Positions 8,780 through 17,152 of a DNA stretch of 64,000 nucleotides are shown here, piece by piece; the first letter of the stretch is position 1; each line of letters opens with the position of its first letter. A model generated the notes under the pieces. That model saw only the letters and a list, made by a program, of their open reading frames with translations. It was not told where the DNA came from and did no database searches. A program made the position numbers and the translations under genes. The stretch comes from Streptomyces tanashiensis (GTDB lineage: Bacteria > Actinomycetota > Actinomycetes > Streptomycetales > Streptomycetaceae), in NCBI RefSeq assembly GCF_014648895.1, contig NZ_BMRZ01000008.1, forward strand, positions 265,477 through 329,476. The letters run 5' to 3'.

Positions 8780-9765
8780 GGGGCGTGGACTCCTTTCAGG
8801 CTGCCGATGCCCAGGGACTCCCCCGGGACGGCGGCGGCCGAGGGGGCGGGGAGGTCGTCGAGGAGGCCGGCGCTCGGCACGAAGAACAGGCCGCCGGTCA
8901 TGGCCCGGGAGAAGTCGAGGATGCGGTCCGTGTTCCCGGGCGGGTCGCCGAGGAACATGTTGCGGAGCATCCGCTCGGTCACGGCGGGCGTCCGCGCGTA
9001 GCCGGCGAAGTAGGTGCCGAACTCGCCGCTGCCGGCCTGGCCGAACGGCATGTTCGCGCGGAAGATCTGCTGCTGCACGCCGTCCTCGTCGGTGACCGTG
9101 TTCAGGGCGACGTGCGAGTCCGCGGGCTTGGCGTCGTCGGACAGTTCGATGTTGGACCCTTTGCCGCGCCCGATGACGTGCTCCTGCTGTTCGACGGTGA
9201 GCGCGTCCCAGGCCGCCATGTCGTGCACGTACTTCTGGACGATCACGTAGCTGCCGCCCCGGAAGTCCGGGTCCTCGTCGCCGATGTGGACCGCGCCGGC
9301 GGCCGTCACGCCCTCGGGGTTCTCGCTGCCGTCGACGAAACCGAGCAGGTCGCGGTCGTCGAAGTACGCGAAGCCGTGCACCTCGTCGACGACGGTCACG
9401 GCGGCACCGAGGGCGGCGACGATGTGCCGGGCCAGTTCGAAGCAGAGGTCCAGGCGCCGGGCCCGCAGATGGAGGAGGAGGTCGCCGGGGGTGGCCGGCG
9501 CGCGGTGGCGGGGGCCCCGCAGGGGCGGGAAACCGTGCAGCTCGCGGGGGCGGGGACCCCCGACGAGCCGGTCCCAGCCGTCGGAGCCGATGCCCACGAC
9601 GCAGCTGAGGTGCGCGTCGGGCGCACGGAACGCCACCGAACGGGTCAGTCCCGTCACGTTCCGGAGCGCCTCCCGCACCGCGGTCTCACCGCCCGGGTTG
9701 ACGGTGGCCACCAGGAAGACGGCCGCCCGGGCGGGCGGGGCGACGACGGGCTGGGGTACGGCCAT
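8776..9765 (-). CDS. DyP-type heme peroxidase, encapsulin cargo
   Basis: This 329-residue dye-decolourising peroxidase has the signature GFVDG at 142-146 (catalytic Asp145), the expected proximal heme ligand His218 (ADSHVALN) and the distal Arg236 (FRANMPFG). The tail ends in SLGIGSLKG (317-325) after a Pro/Ala-rich linker, which matches encapsulin cargo-loading peptides. No Tat signal is present, which fits a cytoplasmic encapsulated enzyme. The ATG at 9765 has GGGAG 5 bases upstream. Its stop overlaps the encapsulin start. The gene is divergent from the first FdhF/YdeP oxidoreductase across about 195 bases. Confidence 0.95.
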   Translation of the reverse strand: MAVPQPVVAPPARAAVFLVATVNPGGETAVREALRNVTGLTRSVAFRAPDAHLSCVVGIGSDGWDRLVGGPRPRELHGFPPLRGPRHRAPATPGDLLLHLRARRLDLCFELARHIVAALGAAVTVVDEVHGFAYFDDRDLLGFVDGSENPEGVTAAGAVHIGDEDPDFRGGSYVIVQKYVHDMAAWDALTVEQQEHVIGRGKGSNIELSDDAKPADSHVALNTVTDEDGVQQQIFRANMPFGQAGSGEFGTYFAGYARTPAVTERMLRNMFLGDPPGNTDRILDFSRAMTGGLFFVPSAGLLDDLPAPSAAAVPGESLGIGSLKGVHAP

Positions 9766-9960
9766 GACGCTCCCACGAAAGACGACAAGTACGGAGGAAA
9801 CAGACAGCGCCAGCGTAGGGGCCCATGATCCGGTACGCAGCACGGCGCGGGCGCCCGTCCGCGTTGAGTGGCAGGCCCCCAGCACCGGGCATAGCCTGCC
9901 CGAAGGGGTCCTTTTGTCCCACCATGCCCATGCGTCCGCAGGGCGAGAGGGTGAAGCGCC

Positions 9961-12291
9961 TTGAGCACCGACCAGGACGAGAGCATCGACCAGGACGAGC
10001 GGGAACCCCACGAACCCCGGGTGGGTCCGACCCCCGAGGGCGAGCCGGAGTTCCATCCGTACCACCACCCGGCCGCGGGCTGGGGCGCCGCGAAGAGCGT
10101 GACGAACTTCCTCGTGCGCGAGGGCGCGCTGGTCGACGGACCGCGCGCGATCATGCGGATGAACCACGAGAACACCGGTTTCGACTGTCCCGGCTGCGCC
10201 TGGCCCGACGACACCAAGGGTCTCCACCTGGACATCTGCGAGAACGGCATCAAGCACGTCACCTGGGAGATGACCCGCAAGCGGGTCGGGAGCGAGTTCT
10301 TCGCCGCCCACTCCGTGACCGAGCTCGCCGGATGGAGCGACTACGACCTGGAGAACGAGGGCCGCCTCACCGAACCGATGGTCTACGACCCGGAGTCGGA
10401 CCACTACGTCCCTATCAGCTGGAAGGACGCCTTCTCGCTCGTCGGCCGCACCCTGCGCGGCCTGGCGGACCCGAACCAGGCCGCGTACTACACCTCCGGC
10501 CGGCTCGGCAACGAGGCCACCTTCCTCTACCAGCTGATGGCCCGCGAGCTGGGCACGAACAACCTGCCCGACTGCTCCAACATGTGCCACGAGGCCAGCG
10601 GCCGCGCTCTGCAGGCCTCCCTGGGCACCGGCAAGGGCACCGTCGACCTCCAGGACTGGGAGACCGCCGACGCGCTGTTCATCTTCGGCGTCAACGCCGC
10701 CTCGAACGCGCCCCGGATGCTCACGGCCCTGGCCGAGGCCTACCACCGCGGCGCACAGATCGTGCACGTCAACCCGCTCGTCGAGGCCGCCGCCACCCGC
10801 ACCATCGTCCCGCACGACTTCACCGACATGGCCCTCTTCAAGACGACGAGGACCAGCACGCTCAACCTCCAGCCGCGCATCGGCGGCGACATGGCGCTGC
10901 TGCGCGGCATGGCCAAGGCGATCCTGGAGCAGTCGCCGACCGATCCGAAGGCCCTGGACCGGGAGTTCATCGAGCGGCACACCTCCGGCTTCGAGGAGTA
11001 CCGCGCCCTGTGCGAGGCCACACCGTGGGAGGAACTCGAACGGCAGTCCGGGCTGAGCCGCGCGGACATCCTGAAGGCGGCCCGCGTGTACGGCGAGGCC
11101 GACCGCTCCATCGTCAGCTGGTGTCTCGGCATCACCCAGCACGAGCACGGCGTCGACACCGTACGGGAGATCGTCAACCTGCTGCTGCTCCGAGGCAACC
11201 TCGGCCGGGAGGGCGCCGGCCCCTCCCCCGTCCGCGGCCACAGCAACGTCCAGGGCAACCGCACCTGCGGCATCGACCACCGCCCGGCCGAGGAGTTCCT
11301 GGACCGGCTCGCCGAGGCCTGCGAGATCGAACCGCCCCGGGCCCACGGCAAGGACACCGTCGCGAGCATCAAGGCGATGCACGACGGCGAGATCAAGGTC
11401 TTCATCGGCATGGGCGGCAACTTCGCGCTCGCGGCCCCCGACACCCCGTACACCTACGCGGCGCTGCGCAACTGCGAGCTCACCGTCCAGGTCAGCACCA
11501 AGCTGAACCGCAGCCACCTCGTCCACGGCCGGCAGGCCCTCATCCTCCCCTGCCTCGGCCGGACCGAGAAGGACCACCAGCGCAAGGGGGTCCAGAGCAC
11601 CTCCGTCGAGGACTCGATGAGCATGGTGCACCTGTCCATCGGCATGAAGAAGCCCGCCTCGCCGCACCTGCTCTCCGAGCCGGCCATCGTCGCCGGCATG
11701 GCGCGCGCCGCGCTGCCCGACAGCGCCACGCCCTGGGAGTGGTACATCGAGGACTACGACCGCATTCGGGACACCATGGCCCGGGCGCTCGACGGCTTCG
11801 AGGACTTCAACCGGCGCGTCCGGCTGCCGCTCGGCTTCCGCATCAAGCAGCCCGCCCGCGAACTGGTCTTCCTCACCCCGTCCGGGCGCGCCGAGTTCTC
11901 CAGCGCCGAGCTGCCCGACGTGGTGCCCGCCCCCGGCACCCTGGCACTGGGCACCATGCGCTCCCACGACCAGTGGAACACCACCATCTACTCCGACAAC
12001 GACCGCTACCGGGGCATCAAGAACCTCCGCACGCTGGTCTTCATGAACCGGGCGGACATGCGCGAGCGCGGGATCGCCGACATGGGCGCCGTCGACATCA
12101 CGAGCACCGCCAAGGACGGCAGCCGGCGGCACCTGAAGGGCTACCTCGCCGTCCCGTACGACATCCCGCGCGGCTGCGCGGCCGGCTACATGCCGGAGAT
12201 GAACGTGCTGTGCGCCCTGGGCGACTACAGCACCCAGAGCGATCAGCCGATCATGAAGCACGTCAAGGTGACGATCGCGCCCGCCTCCTGA
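9961..12291 (+). CDS. FdhF/YdeP-family molybdopterin oxidoreductase (copy 1)
   Basis: This 776-residue cytoplasmic enzyme belongs to the YdeP branch of the molybdopterin (bis-MGD) oxidoreductases. Cys76, Cys79 (FDCPGCAWPDD) and Cys93 (DICENGIKH) are the N-terminal cysteines typical of the branch. Cys209 in NLPDCSNMCHEASG aligns with the selenocysteine of E. coli FdhF and is probably the molybdenum ligand. Length is normal. The TTG start at 9961 is preceded by GAGGGTG. The substrate of this branch is not firmly known; formate is only one possibility. Genes for cofactor synthesis and an FdhD sulfurtransferase lie downstream, along with a second paralogue at 17153. Confidence 0.9.
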   Translation: MSTDQDESIDQDEREPHEPRVGPTPEGEPEFHPYHHPAAGWGAAKSVTNFLVREGALVDGPRAIMRMNHENTGFDCPGCAWPDDTKGLHLDICENGIKHVTWEMTRKRVGSEFFAAHSVTELAGWSDYDLENEGRLTEPMVYDPESDHYVPISWKDAFSLVGRTLRGLADPNQAAYYTSGRLGNEATFLYQLMARELGTNNLPDCSNMCHEASGRALQASLGTGKGTVDLQDWETADALFIFGVNAASNAPRMLTALAEAYHRGAQIVHVNPLVEAAATRTIVPHDFTDMALFKTTRTSTLNLQPRIGGDMALLRGMAKAILEQSPTDPKALDREFIERHTSGFEEYRALCEATPWEELERQSGLSRADILKAARVYGEADRSIVSWCLGITQHEHGVDTVREIVNLLLLRGNLGREGAGPSPVRGHSNVQGNRTCGIDHRPAEEFLDRLAEACEIEPPRAHGKDTVASIKAMHDGEIKVFIGMGGNFALAAPDTPYTYAALRNCELTVQVSTKLNRSHLVHGRQALILPCLGRTEKDHQRKGVQSTSVEDSMSMVHLSIGMKKPASPHLLSEPAIVAGMARAALPDSATPWEWYIEDYDRIRDTMARALDGFEDFNRRVRLPLGFRIKQPARELVFLTPSGRAEFSSAELPDVVPAPGTLALGTMRSHDQWNTTIYSDNDRYRGIKNLRTLVFMNRADMRERGIADMGAVDITSTAKDGSRRHLKGYLAVPYDIPRGCAAGYMPEMNVLCALGDYSTQSDQPIMKHVKVTIAPAS

Positions 12292-12298
12292 CGCCCCG

Positions 12299-14161
12299 TC
12301 ACCCCCGGCGGACCAGCCGGTCCAGGAGGAGGTACGCGCGACGCTCCGCGGCGGCGAGCTCGGTGGGGTCGATCTCCGCCGGCCACAGCTCGCCCGCCGC
12401 GGCGTCGTCCGCCTCCCGCAGCTCCACCGCGGCCGCCGCGAGGCGCGTCTGCACGAGCGGGAACGACCGCGGGTCGCCCTCCTCCAGGGCCCGCTCGGCC
12501 CGCTCCGAGGCCGCCGTGCAGGCGGCCAGCGCGCGCTCCGCCCGTACCGCCGCCCGGTCGTGGACCACCAGCAGGGCGCAGCCGAGCGCGACGGCGACGC
12601 CGAGCACGCTGCTCAGCGCCCGGTCCTGCACGAGGGACCCGGCCGGCGAGGGTGCGGCCAGGTCGGTCATGAGCAGCGCCAGCGGGGTGAGGAAGACGAC
12701 GCCGAGGCCGTAGTTGCGTGCCACGACGTACTCCAGGAGGAACTCGAACAGCACGATCACGAGCACGAGTTCCACCGGCTCGGGCTCCAGGGCGAGGACG
12801 CCGAGGGCGAGCAGGAGGCCCGCGACCGTGCCGAGGGTGCGCTGGACGGCCCGCTGGGCCGCCGTCCGCACGTTGATCGAGTGGAGGACGGCGGCGGCGG
12901 AGATCGCCGCCCAGTAGCCGTGCCCGAGGCCCAGGAGGAGGGCCGCCCCGCCCGCGAGACCGGTGCCGAGGACCATGCGCAGGGCGGGCACGAGGAGCAC
13001 CGCCGCCCGGCCGTGGGCCGGTCCCGTCACGAGGGCGGCGGCCCGGAGTTCGGCGGCGCGCAGGGTGGTCGGGCCGGCCCGGACGGGGCCGGGTCCTCCG
13101 GATCCTGTTCCTGTTCCTGCTCCTGCTCCTGCTCCGGGCTCGGGGCGGGCGAGCATGCCGGCCTGGGCGATCAGGACGGGGAGCGCCAGTTCGGGCAGGA
13201 GCCGCGGGGCCCGCCGGCGGCGGCTGACGAGCAGCCGCACCTGGCGGCGCAGGGTGCGGGCCAGACCGGTCGGGTCGTTCGGCGGGCGGCGGGCAGAACC
13301 GACGAGCAGCGACCAGGAGAGGTCGGTGAGGCGGACACAGGTGTCGCCCCGGCCGCGCCACTCGGCGCCCGAAGGGGGCAGGACGCCGAGCGTGCGGTAC
13401 GCCTGGAGCACGGCGGCGGTCGCCCGGTGCCGTACGGGCCTGGCACCGTCGCCCGGACCACCGGCACCGCCCGGACCGGTACCACCGGGACCGGTACCGC
13501 CGGGACTCGTCCGGGTCGCGCCGCCCGGCCCCGTCCCGGTCGCGTCCCACAGGTCCGCGAGTTCGCGCAGGGCGGCGGCGACGGCGAGCCGCTGCGGACG
13601 GTCCGGGTGCACGAGCCGGCCCGCCACCGCGAGGACCCAGGCGACGGCCGCACCGCACGCGGCCAGACCGGCCTGGGGCAGGACGTCGGAGGGGGTGGAG
13701 GCGCCGTTGGCCGCCACCGCGAAGGAGAAGAGCAGCAGCACGGCGCCGAGGCCGCCGAGCCGGGCCGCGTCGCAGGCGAACTTCGCGAGGCCCGCCACCA
13801 GCGCGGTGGCCACGACCGTGAGGGCGGCGCCCGCTCCCCCGTTCCGTGGCTGGGCCCAGGCGGCGAGCGCCGCGCCGCAGCCCACGCACGCGGTCATCGC
13901 GACGGCGACGACGGCGAGCACACGGGCCCGGCGCGCGTAGGGCAGGTTGCGGCCGAACGTGGTGGTGAAGGAGCCCAGCATCGCGTAGACGGCCTGGTCG
14001 GCCCGCCCGGCGAGCGCCATCGGCAGCGCGGGCAGCGCCATGGCGAGGGCGGCGCGCAGGGCGAAGGAGAGGGCGCCGTCCACGCTCTGCAGGGCGAGCG
14101 CGCCCCTCGGGGAGAGCGCGCGCCCCAGGCGGGCGGCCGCGCGCCGCGGGCCGGTCAGCAC
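12299..14161 (-). CDS. FUSC-family membrane protein
   Basis: This is a roughly 620-residue integral membrane protein with the two hydrophobic blocks of the FUSC (fusaric-acid resistance/aromatic acid exporter) family: residues near 40-200 and near 370-490, with the typical HSINVRTAAQRAVQRTLGTV around the second block. A Gly-Thr/Gly-Ala low-complexity stretch sits between them, encoded by a hexanucleotide run near 13101-13136. The GTG at 14161 was chosen because it overlaps the moaE stop (GTGCTGA) with GAGGAG 11 bases upstream; a GTG at 14173 has no usable spacing. It is the last gene of the moaA-moeA-moaE unit. Its substrate is unknown, and export of an organic acid is inference. Confidence 0.82.
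   Translation of the reverse strand: MLTGPRRAAARLGRALSPRGALALQSVDGALSFALRAALAMALPALPMALAGRADQAVYAMLGSFTTTFGRNLPYARRARVLAVVAVAMTACVGCGAALAAWAQPRNGGAGAALTVVATALVAGLAKFACDAARLGGLGAVLLLFSFAVAANGASTPSDVLPQAGLAACGAAVAWVLAVAGRLVHPDRPQRLAVAAALRELADLWDATGTGPGGATRTSPGGTGPGGTGPGGAGGPGDGARPVRHRATAAVLQAYRTLGVLPPSGAEWRGRGDTCVRLTDLSWSLLVGSARRPPNDPTGLARTLRRQVRLLVSRRRRAPRLLPELALPVLIAQAGMLARPEPGAGAGAGTGTGSGGPGPVRAGPTTLRAAELRAAALVTGPAHGRAAVLLVPALRMVLGTGLAGGAALLLGLGHGYWAAISAAAVLHSINVRTAAQRAVQRTLGTVAGLLLALGVLALEPEPVELVLVIVLFEFLLEYVVARNYGLGVVFLTPLALLMTDLAAPSPAGSLVQDRALSSVLGVAVALGCALLVVHDRAAVRAERALAACTAASERAERALEEGDPRSFPLVQTRLAAAAVELREADDAAAGELWPAEIDPTELAAAERRAYLLLDRLVRRG
13101..13136. repeat. Hexanucleotide repeat inside the FUSC gene
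   Basis: About five to six copies of a TCCTGT/TCCTGC hexamer encode alternating Gly-Thr and Gly-Ala in the inter-domain linker of the FUSC protein. Copy-number change would keep the frame. Confidence 0.6.
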
Positions 14162-14598
14162 GCGCCGACCCACTCCTCGGCACCGTCCGTGAAGACCTGG
14201 TGCTTCCAGATCGGCACCTGGTGCTTCAGGTCGTCGACGAGCCGCTCGCAGGCGGCGAAGGCCTCCGCACGGTGCGGGCAGGAGACGGCCGCGACGACGG
14301 CGACCTCGCCCACGGCGAGCAGGCCGGTGCGGTGGACGGCGGCGAGGGCGCGGACGGGGAAGTCGGCGGCGACCTTCTCGGCGACGCGGCGCAGCTCGGC
14401 CTCGGCGCCGGGGTGGGCGCTGTACCCCAGGGAGGTCACCGGCCGCCCGCCGTCGTGGTCGCGGACGGTGCCGACGAAGAGGGCGGTGCCGCCCGCGGCG
14501 TCGTCGCCCACGGCCGCGTACACCTCGTCGAGGGAGAGCGGGGTGTCGCGTACGGCGAGGAGCCGGACCGGGTCGGCGGGGTCGGGGCTGTGCGTCAT
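14155..14598 (-). CDS. moaE: Molybdopterin synthase catalytic subunit MoaE
   Basis: This 147-residue protein is the large subunit of molybdopterin synthase, which inserts two sulfurs into cyclic pyranopterin monophosphate using the thiocarboxylate of MoaD. The family core is visible: ALFVGTVRDHDGG, YSAHPGAEAEL and HRTGLLAVGEVAVVAAVSCPHR. Lys125 and Lys132 (LKHQVPIWKHQ) match the conserved active-site lysines of E. coli MoaE. The ATG at 14598 has AGGA 8 bases upstream. No moaD was found in the window, so that subunit must be encoded elsewhere. The gene sits between moeA and the FUSC gene. Confidence 0.93.
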   Translation of the reverse strand: MTHSPDPADPVRLLAVRDTPLSLDEVYAAVGDDAAGGTALFVGTVRDHDGGRPVTSLGYSAHPGAEAELRRVAEKVAADFPVRALAAVHRTGLLAVGEVAVVAAVSCPHRAEAFAACERLVDDLKHQVPIWKHQVFTDGAEEWVGAC

Positions 14599-14615
14599 GG
14601 TGCGGGTCCTGACGG

Positions 14616-14672
14616 GGTCGGGGCGGGATCGTGAGGGAGCAGGGGGTGGTCGGGGCGGGATCGTGAGGGAGC
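14616..14672. repeat. 25-bp direct repeat between moeA and moaE
   Basis: A perfect 25-base sequence occurs at 14616-14640 and again at 14648-14672, with a period of 32 bases. It fills most of the short gap between moeA and moaE. It could be a recent slippage duplication; no function is evident. Confidence 0.8.
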
Positions 14673-14686
14673 GGGAGGTACGGAGC

Positions 14687-15931
14687 TCAGCCGGCGGACA
14701 GGGGCAGGACCTCCACGGTCGCCCCGGCGTCCACGCCGCCGGGCGGGACCACGGCGAGGCCGTCGGCGCACGCGAGCCCCCGCAGCATCGCCGGTCCGTC
14801 GAACGGGAGCGGCCGCGCTCCCCGGTCCGTGCGTCGTACGGGAAGCAGCCGGGTGTCCCGCGGGTGCCCGGGCAGCGCGGCGGCCGCGGCGGTTCGGAGC
14901 GGTTCGGCGTCCGCGTGCCCGCCGAGGCGTCGCAGCAGCGGTACGGCGAGGGTGACCGTGCCGGCGACGGCGGCCAGCGGGTTGCCGGGCAGGCCCACCA
15001 GGAGGCGGGGCCTGCCGTCGGCGGCGGGCGGCAGCTCGGCGAGGAGCATCGGGTGGCCGGGCCGTACCGCGACGGAGTCGACGAGCAGCCGGGCGCCCGT
15101 CGCGGCGAGGGCGTCGTGCAGGAAGTCCACCGGTCCGGCGGCGGTGCTGCCGGTGGTGAGCACGACGTCGGCGGTGGAGTCCCGGAGGGCCGCGCGCAGC
15201 GGGGCCGGGTCGTCGGGGATCCGACGGTGGCCGACGAGCTCCGCGCCTCTGTCGCGCAGCCACGGCGCGAGCAGCGGGCCGAGGGCGTCCCTGACCCGGC
15301 CGTGCCGGGGCGGGCCGGAATCCAGCAACTCGTCGCCGAGGACGAGGAGTTCCACGGTGGGCCTGCGGTGCACGGCGAGCCGGTCGTACCCGGCCGCGGC
15401 CGCGAGGCCGAGGACCCGCGCGGTCACGGTCGTACCGGCGGGCAGCAGGACGTCGTCCGTCCGGCACTCCTGTCCCCTCGGCCGGATGTCCCGCCCGGGC
15501 ACGGCCGTCCCGGCCGGGTGCTCGCTCAGGAGGCCGGTCGCCTCCTCGATCTCCCCGTGCTCCCGCCGGAGCACCGCGCTCGCCCCCGCCGGGACGGGGG
15601 CGCCGGTGGCGATGCGCACGGCGGTGCCGGCGCCGAGCGGTCCGGGCTCCTCGCCCGCACGCACGCCCCCCGCGCGCGGCCGCCACGGTCCGGGGCCCGC
15701 CACGGCCCAGCCGTCCATCGCAGAGGTGTCGAAGGGCGGCAGATCGGTGAGCGCCCTCAGCGGCGCCGCGAGGGCGTGCCCGAGGGCCTCGGCGAGGCCT
15801 CGGGTGACGGCGGGCAGCGGCGGCCCGGCGCTGTCGCGGGCCAGTTCCCCGGCCCGCTCCCAGTCGACGGCGGGAAGTGCCGGGTCGCCGCGCTCCGGGG
15901 TCGTCGTGCGGCTCATGGGCGACGTGCTCAT
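14687..15931 (-). CDS. moeA: Molybdopterin molybdenumtransferase MoeA
   Basis: This 414-residue protein inserts molybdate into adenylylated molybdopterin. The family signature PPFDTSAMDGWA is at residues 65-76. The GEEP/IATGAPVP block and a MoCF-binding segment (VLTTGSTAAGPVDFLHDAL) follow, and then a C-terminal beta domain. The canonical TTGG-SxG-D motif is slightly altered (TTGSTAAGPVD). The ATG at 15931 has GGAGG 8 bases upstream and lies 4 bases after the moaA stop, so the genes are an operon. It supplies cofactor to the two neighbouring FdhF/YdeP enzymes and probably to others. Confidence 0.92.
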   Translation of the reverse strand: MSTSPMSRTTTPERGDPALPAVDWERAGELARDSAGPPLPAVTRGLAEALGHALAAPLRALTDLPPFDTSAMDGWAVAGPGPWRPRAGGVRAGEEPGPLGAGTAVRIATGAPVPAGASAVLRREHGEIEEATGLLSEHPAGTAVPGRDIRPRGQECRTDDVLLPAGTTVTARVLGLAAAAGYDRLAVHRRPTVELLVLGDELLDSGPPRHGRVRDALGPLLAPWLRDRGAELVGHRRIPDDPAPLRAALRDSTADVVLTTGSTAAGPVDFLHDALAATGARLLVDSVAVRPGHPMLLAELPPAADGRPRLLVGLPGNPLAAVAGTVTLAVPLLRRLGGHADAEPLRTAAAAALPGHPRDTRLLPVRRTDRGARPLPFDGPAMLRGLACADGLAVVPPGGVDAGATVEVLPLSAG

Positions 15932-15935
15932 CCGC

Positions 15936-16943
15936 TCAGCCTCCGATGGCCGACATGGGCCGTTCCGGGCGGCGGAACTCGGGGCCGCCGATGGCGTGGC
16001 CCGGACCCTTGCCGCGGATCGAGCTCCGCCAGGCGGCTTCGAGGGCCGCGTCGTCGGCGCCGCCGCGCAGCAGGGCCCTCAGGTCGGACTCCTCGGTGGC
16101 GAACAGGCAGTTGCGGAGCTGCCCGTCGGCGGTGAGCCGCACCCGGTCGCAGCCCCCGCAGAACGGGCGGGTGACGCTGGCGATGACGCCGACCACGGCG
16201 TCGGTGCCGGCGATCCGCCACTCCTCGGCGGGCGCGTTGTCCCGCCGGTCGGCCGGGACCAGGTCGAAGCGCTCGCCGAGGCGGCGCAGGATCTCTTCTG
16301 CGGTGACCATGCGGTCACGGTCCCAGGCACCCTGCGCGTCGAGCGGCATCGACTCGATGAACCGCGTCACGTATCCGTGCTCCGCGCCGAAGGCCGCCAG
16401 GTCGGCGATCTCGTCGTCGTTGACCCCGCGGACCGGGACCGCGTTGATCTTCACCGGGGCGAGGCCGGCGGCGCGGGCGGCGCGCAGCCCGTCCAGGACG
16501 TCGGCGAGCCGGTCGCGCCGGGTGATCTCGGCGAACCGCTCGGGGCGCAGGGTGTCGAGGCTGACGTTGACCCGGCTCAGTCCGGCCTCGCGCAGGGCGT
16601 CCGCGCTCCGCGCCAGGCCGATGCCGTTGGTGGTGAGGGACAGTTCGGGGGCGGGGTCCAGGGCGTGGAGGCGGGCGACGAGGCCGGGCAGGCCGCGGCG
16701 CAGGAGCGGTTCGCCGCCGGTCAGCCGTACGGCGGTGGTGCCCAGGCGCCGGACGGCGACGCGGACGAGGCGTACCACCTCGTCGTCGGTGAGCAGCTCG
16801 GGCCGGGGCAGCCAGTCGAGGCCCTCGGCCGGCATGCAGTACGCGCAGCGCAGGTTGCAGCGGTCGGTGAGCGAGACCCGCAGATCCGTGTGGACCCGGC
16901 CGAAGCGGTCCGCCGGCGGGGTGGGGTGCGGAAAAGAATTCAT
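15936..16943 (-). CDS. moaA: GTP 3',8-cyclase MoaA
   Basis: This 335-residue radical-SAM enzyme carries out the first step of molybdenum cofactor synthesis together with MoaC (not in this window). The N-terminal [4Fe-4S] cysteines are Cys29, Cys33 and Cys36 (CNLRCAYC). The C-terminal cluster is CGGCDRVRLTADGQLRNC, and the SAM-binding LTGGEPLLR block is present. The ATG at 16943 has GAGGGTG 8 bases upstream; a longer in-frame extension to 17021 is unlikely. The gene is divergent from the second FdhF/YdeP gene across 209 bases of unusually AT-rich sequence. Confidence 0.95.
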   Translation of the reverse strand: MNSFPHPTPPADRFGRVHTDLRVSLTDRCNLRCAYCMPAEGLDWLPRPELLTDDEVVRLVRVAVRRLGTTAVRLTGGEPLLRRGLPGLVARLHALDPAPELSLTTNGIGLARSADALREAGLSRVNVSLDTLRPERFAEITRRDRLADVLDGLRAARAAGLAPVKINAVPVRGVNDDEIADLAAFGAEHGYVTRFIESMPLDAQGAWDRDRMVTAEEILRRLGERFDLVPADRRDNAPAEEWRIAGTDAVVGVIASVTRPFCGGCDRVRLTADGQLRNCLFATEESDLRALLRGGADDAALEAAWRSSIRGKGPGHAIGGPEFRRPERPMSAIGG

Positions 16944-16957
16944 GGCCCGATCACCCT

Positions 16958-17079
16958 CGGAGAATTCTCCGCGCAAGTCAAAGAGGCATTTCCGATGACG
17001 CGATCGAATTCGCTTGTCCACCCCGGCGACCGAGCCATAGGCCGCACCTATCAGCTCATCGAGAACATCTCTTTGACTT
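16958..17079. promoter_or_regulatory. Divergent moaA / oxidoreductase control region
   Basis: This intergenic stretch is AT-richer than its surroundings. It holds a perfect 14-bp palindrome (CGGAGAATTCTCCG, 16958-16971) 15 bases above the moaA start. It also holds an 11-bp inverted repeat, AAGTCAAAGAG at 16975-16985 and CTCTTTGACTT at 17069-17079. Each arm contains a TTGACT -35-like hexamer pointing outward. The layout suggests one regulator controlling both directions, but no molybdate or formate regulator site could be recognised. Confidence 0.5.
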
Positions 17080-17152
17080 TGCTCCGGAACGGGGGCGAAT
17101 CTGCTCTGCGGCGAGAATCCGATATTCGCGAGGAAATGAGGCGGACCAGAGC

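Noticed and set aside
9825..12713. 962-codon plus-strand frame overlapping the first oxidoreductase
   Set aside because: Runs in a different frame through a clearly coding gene and has Arg/Pro/Ala composition without any domain.
12560..16135. 1191-codon plus-strand frame opposite moaE/moeA/FUSC
   Set aside because: Antisense of well-recognised genes; Gly/Arg-rich shadow.
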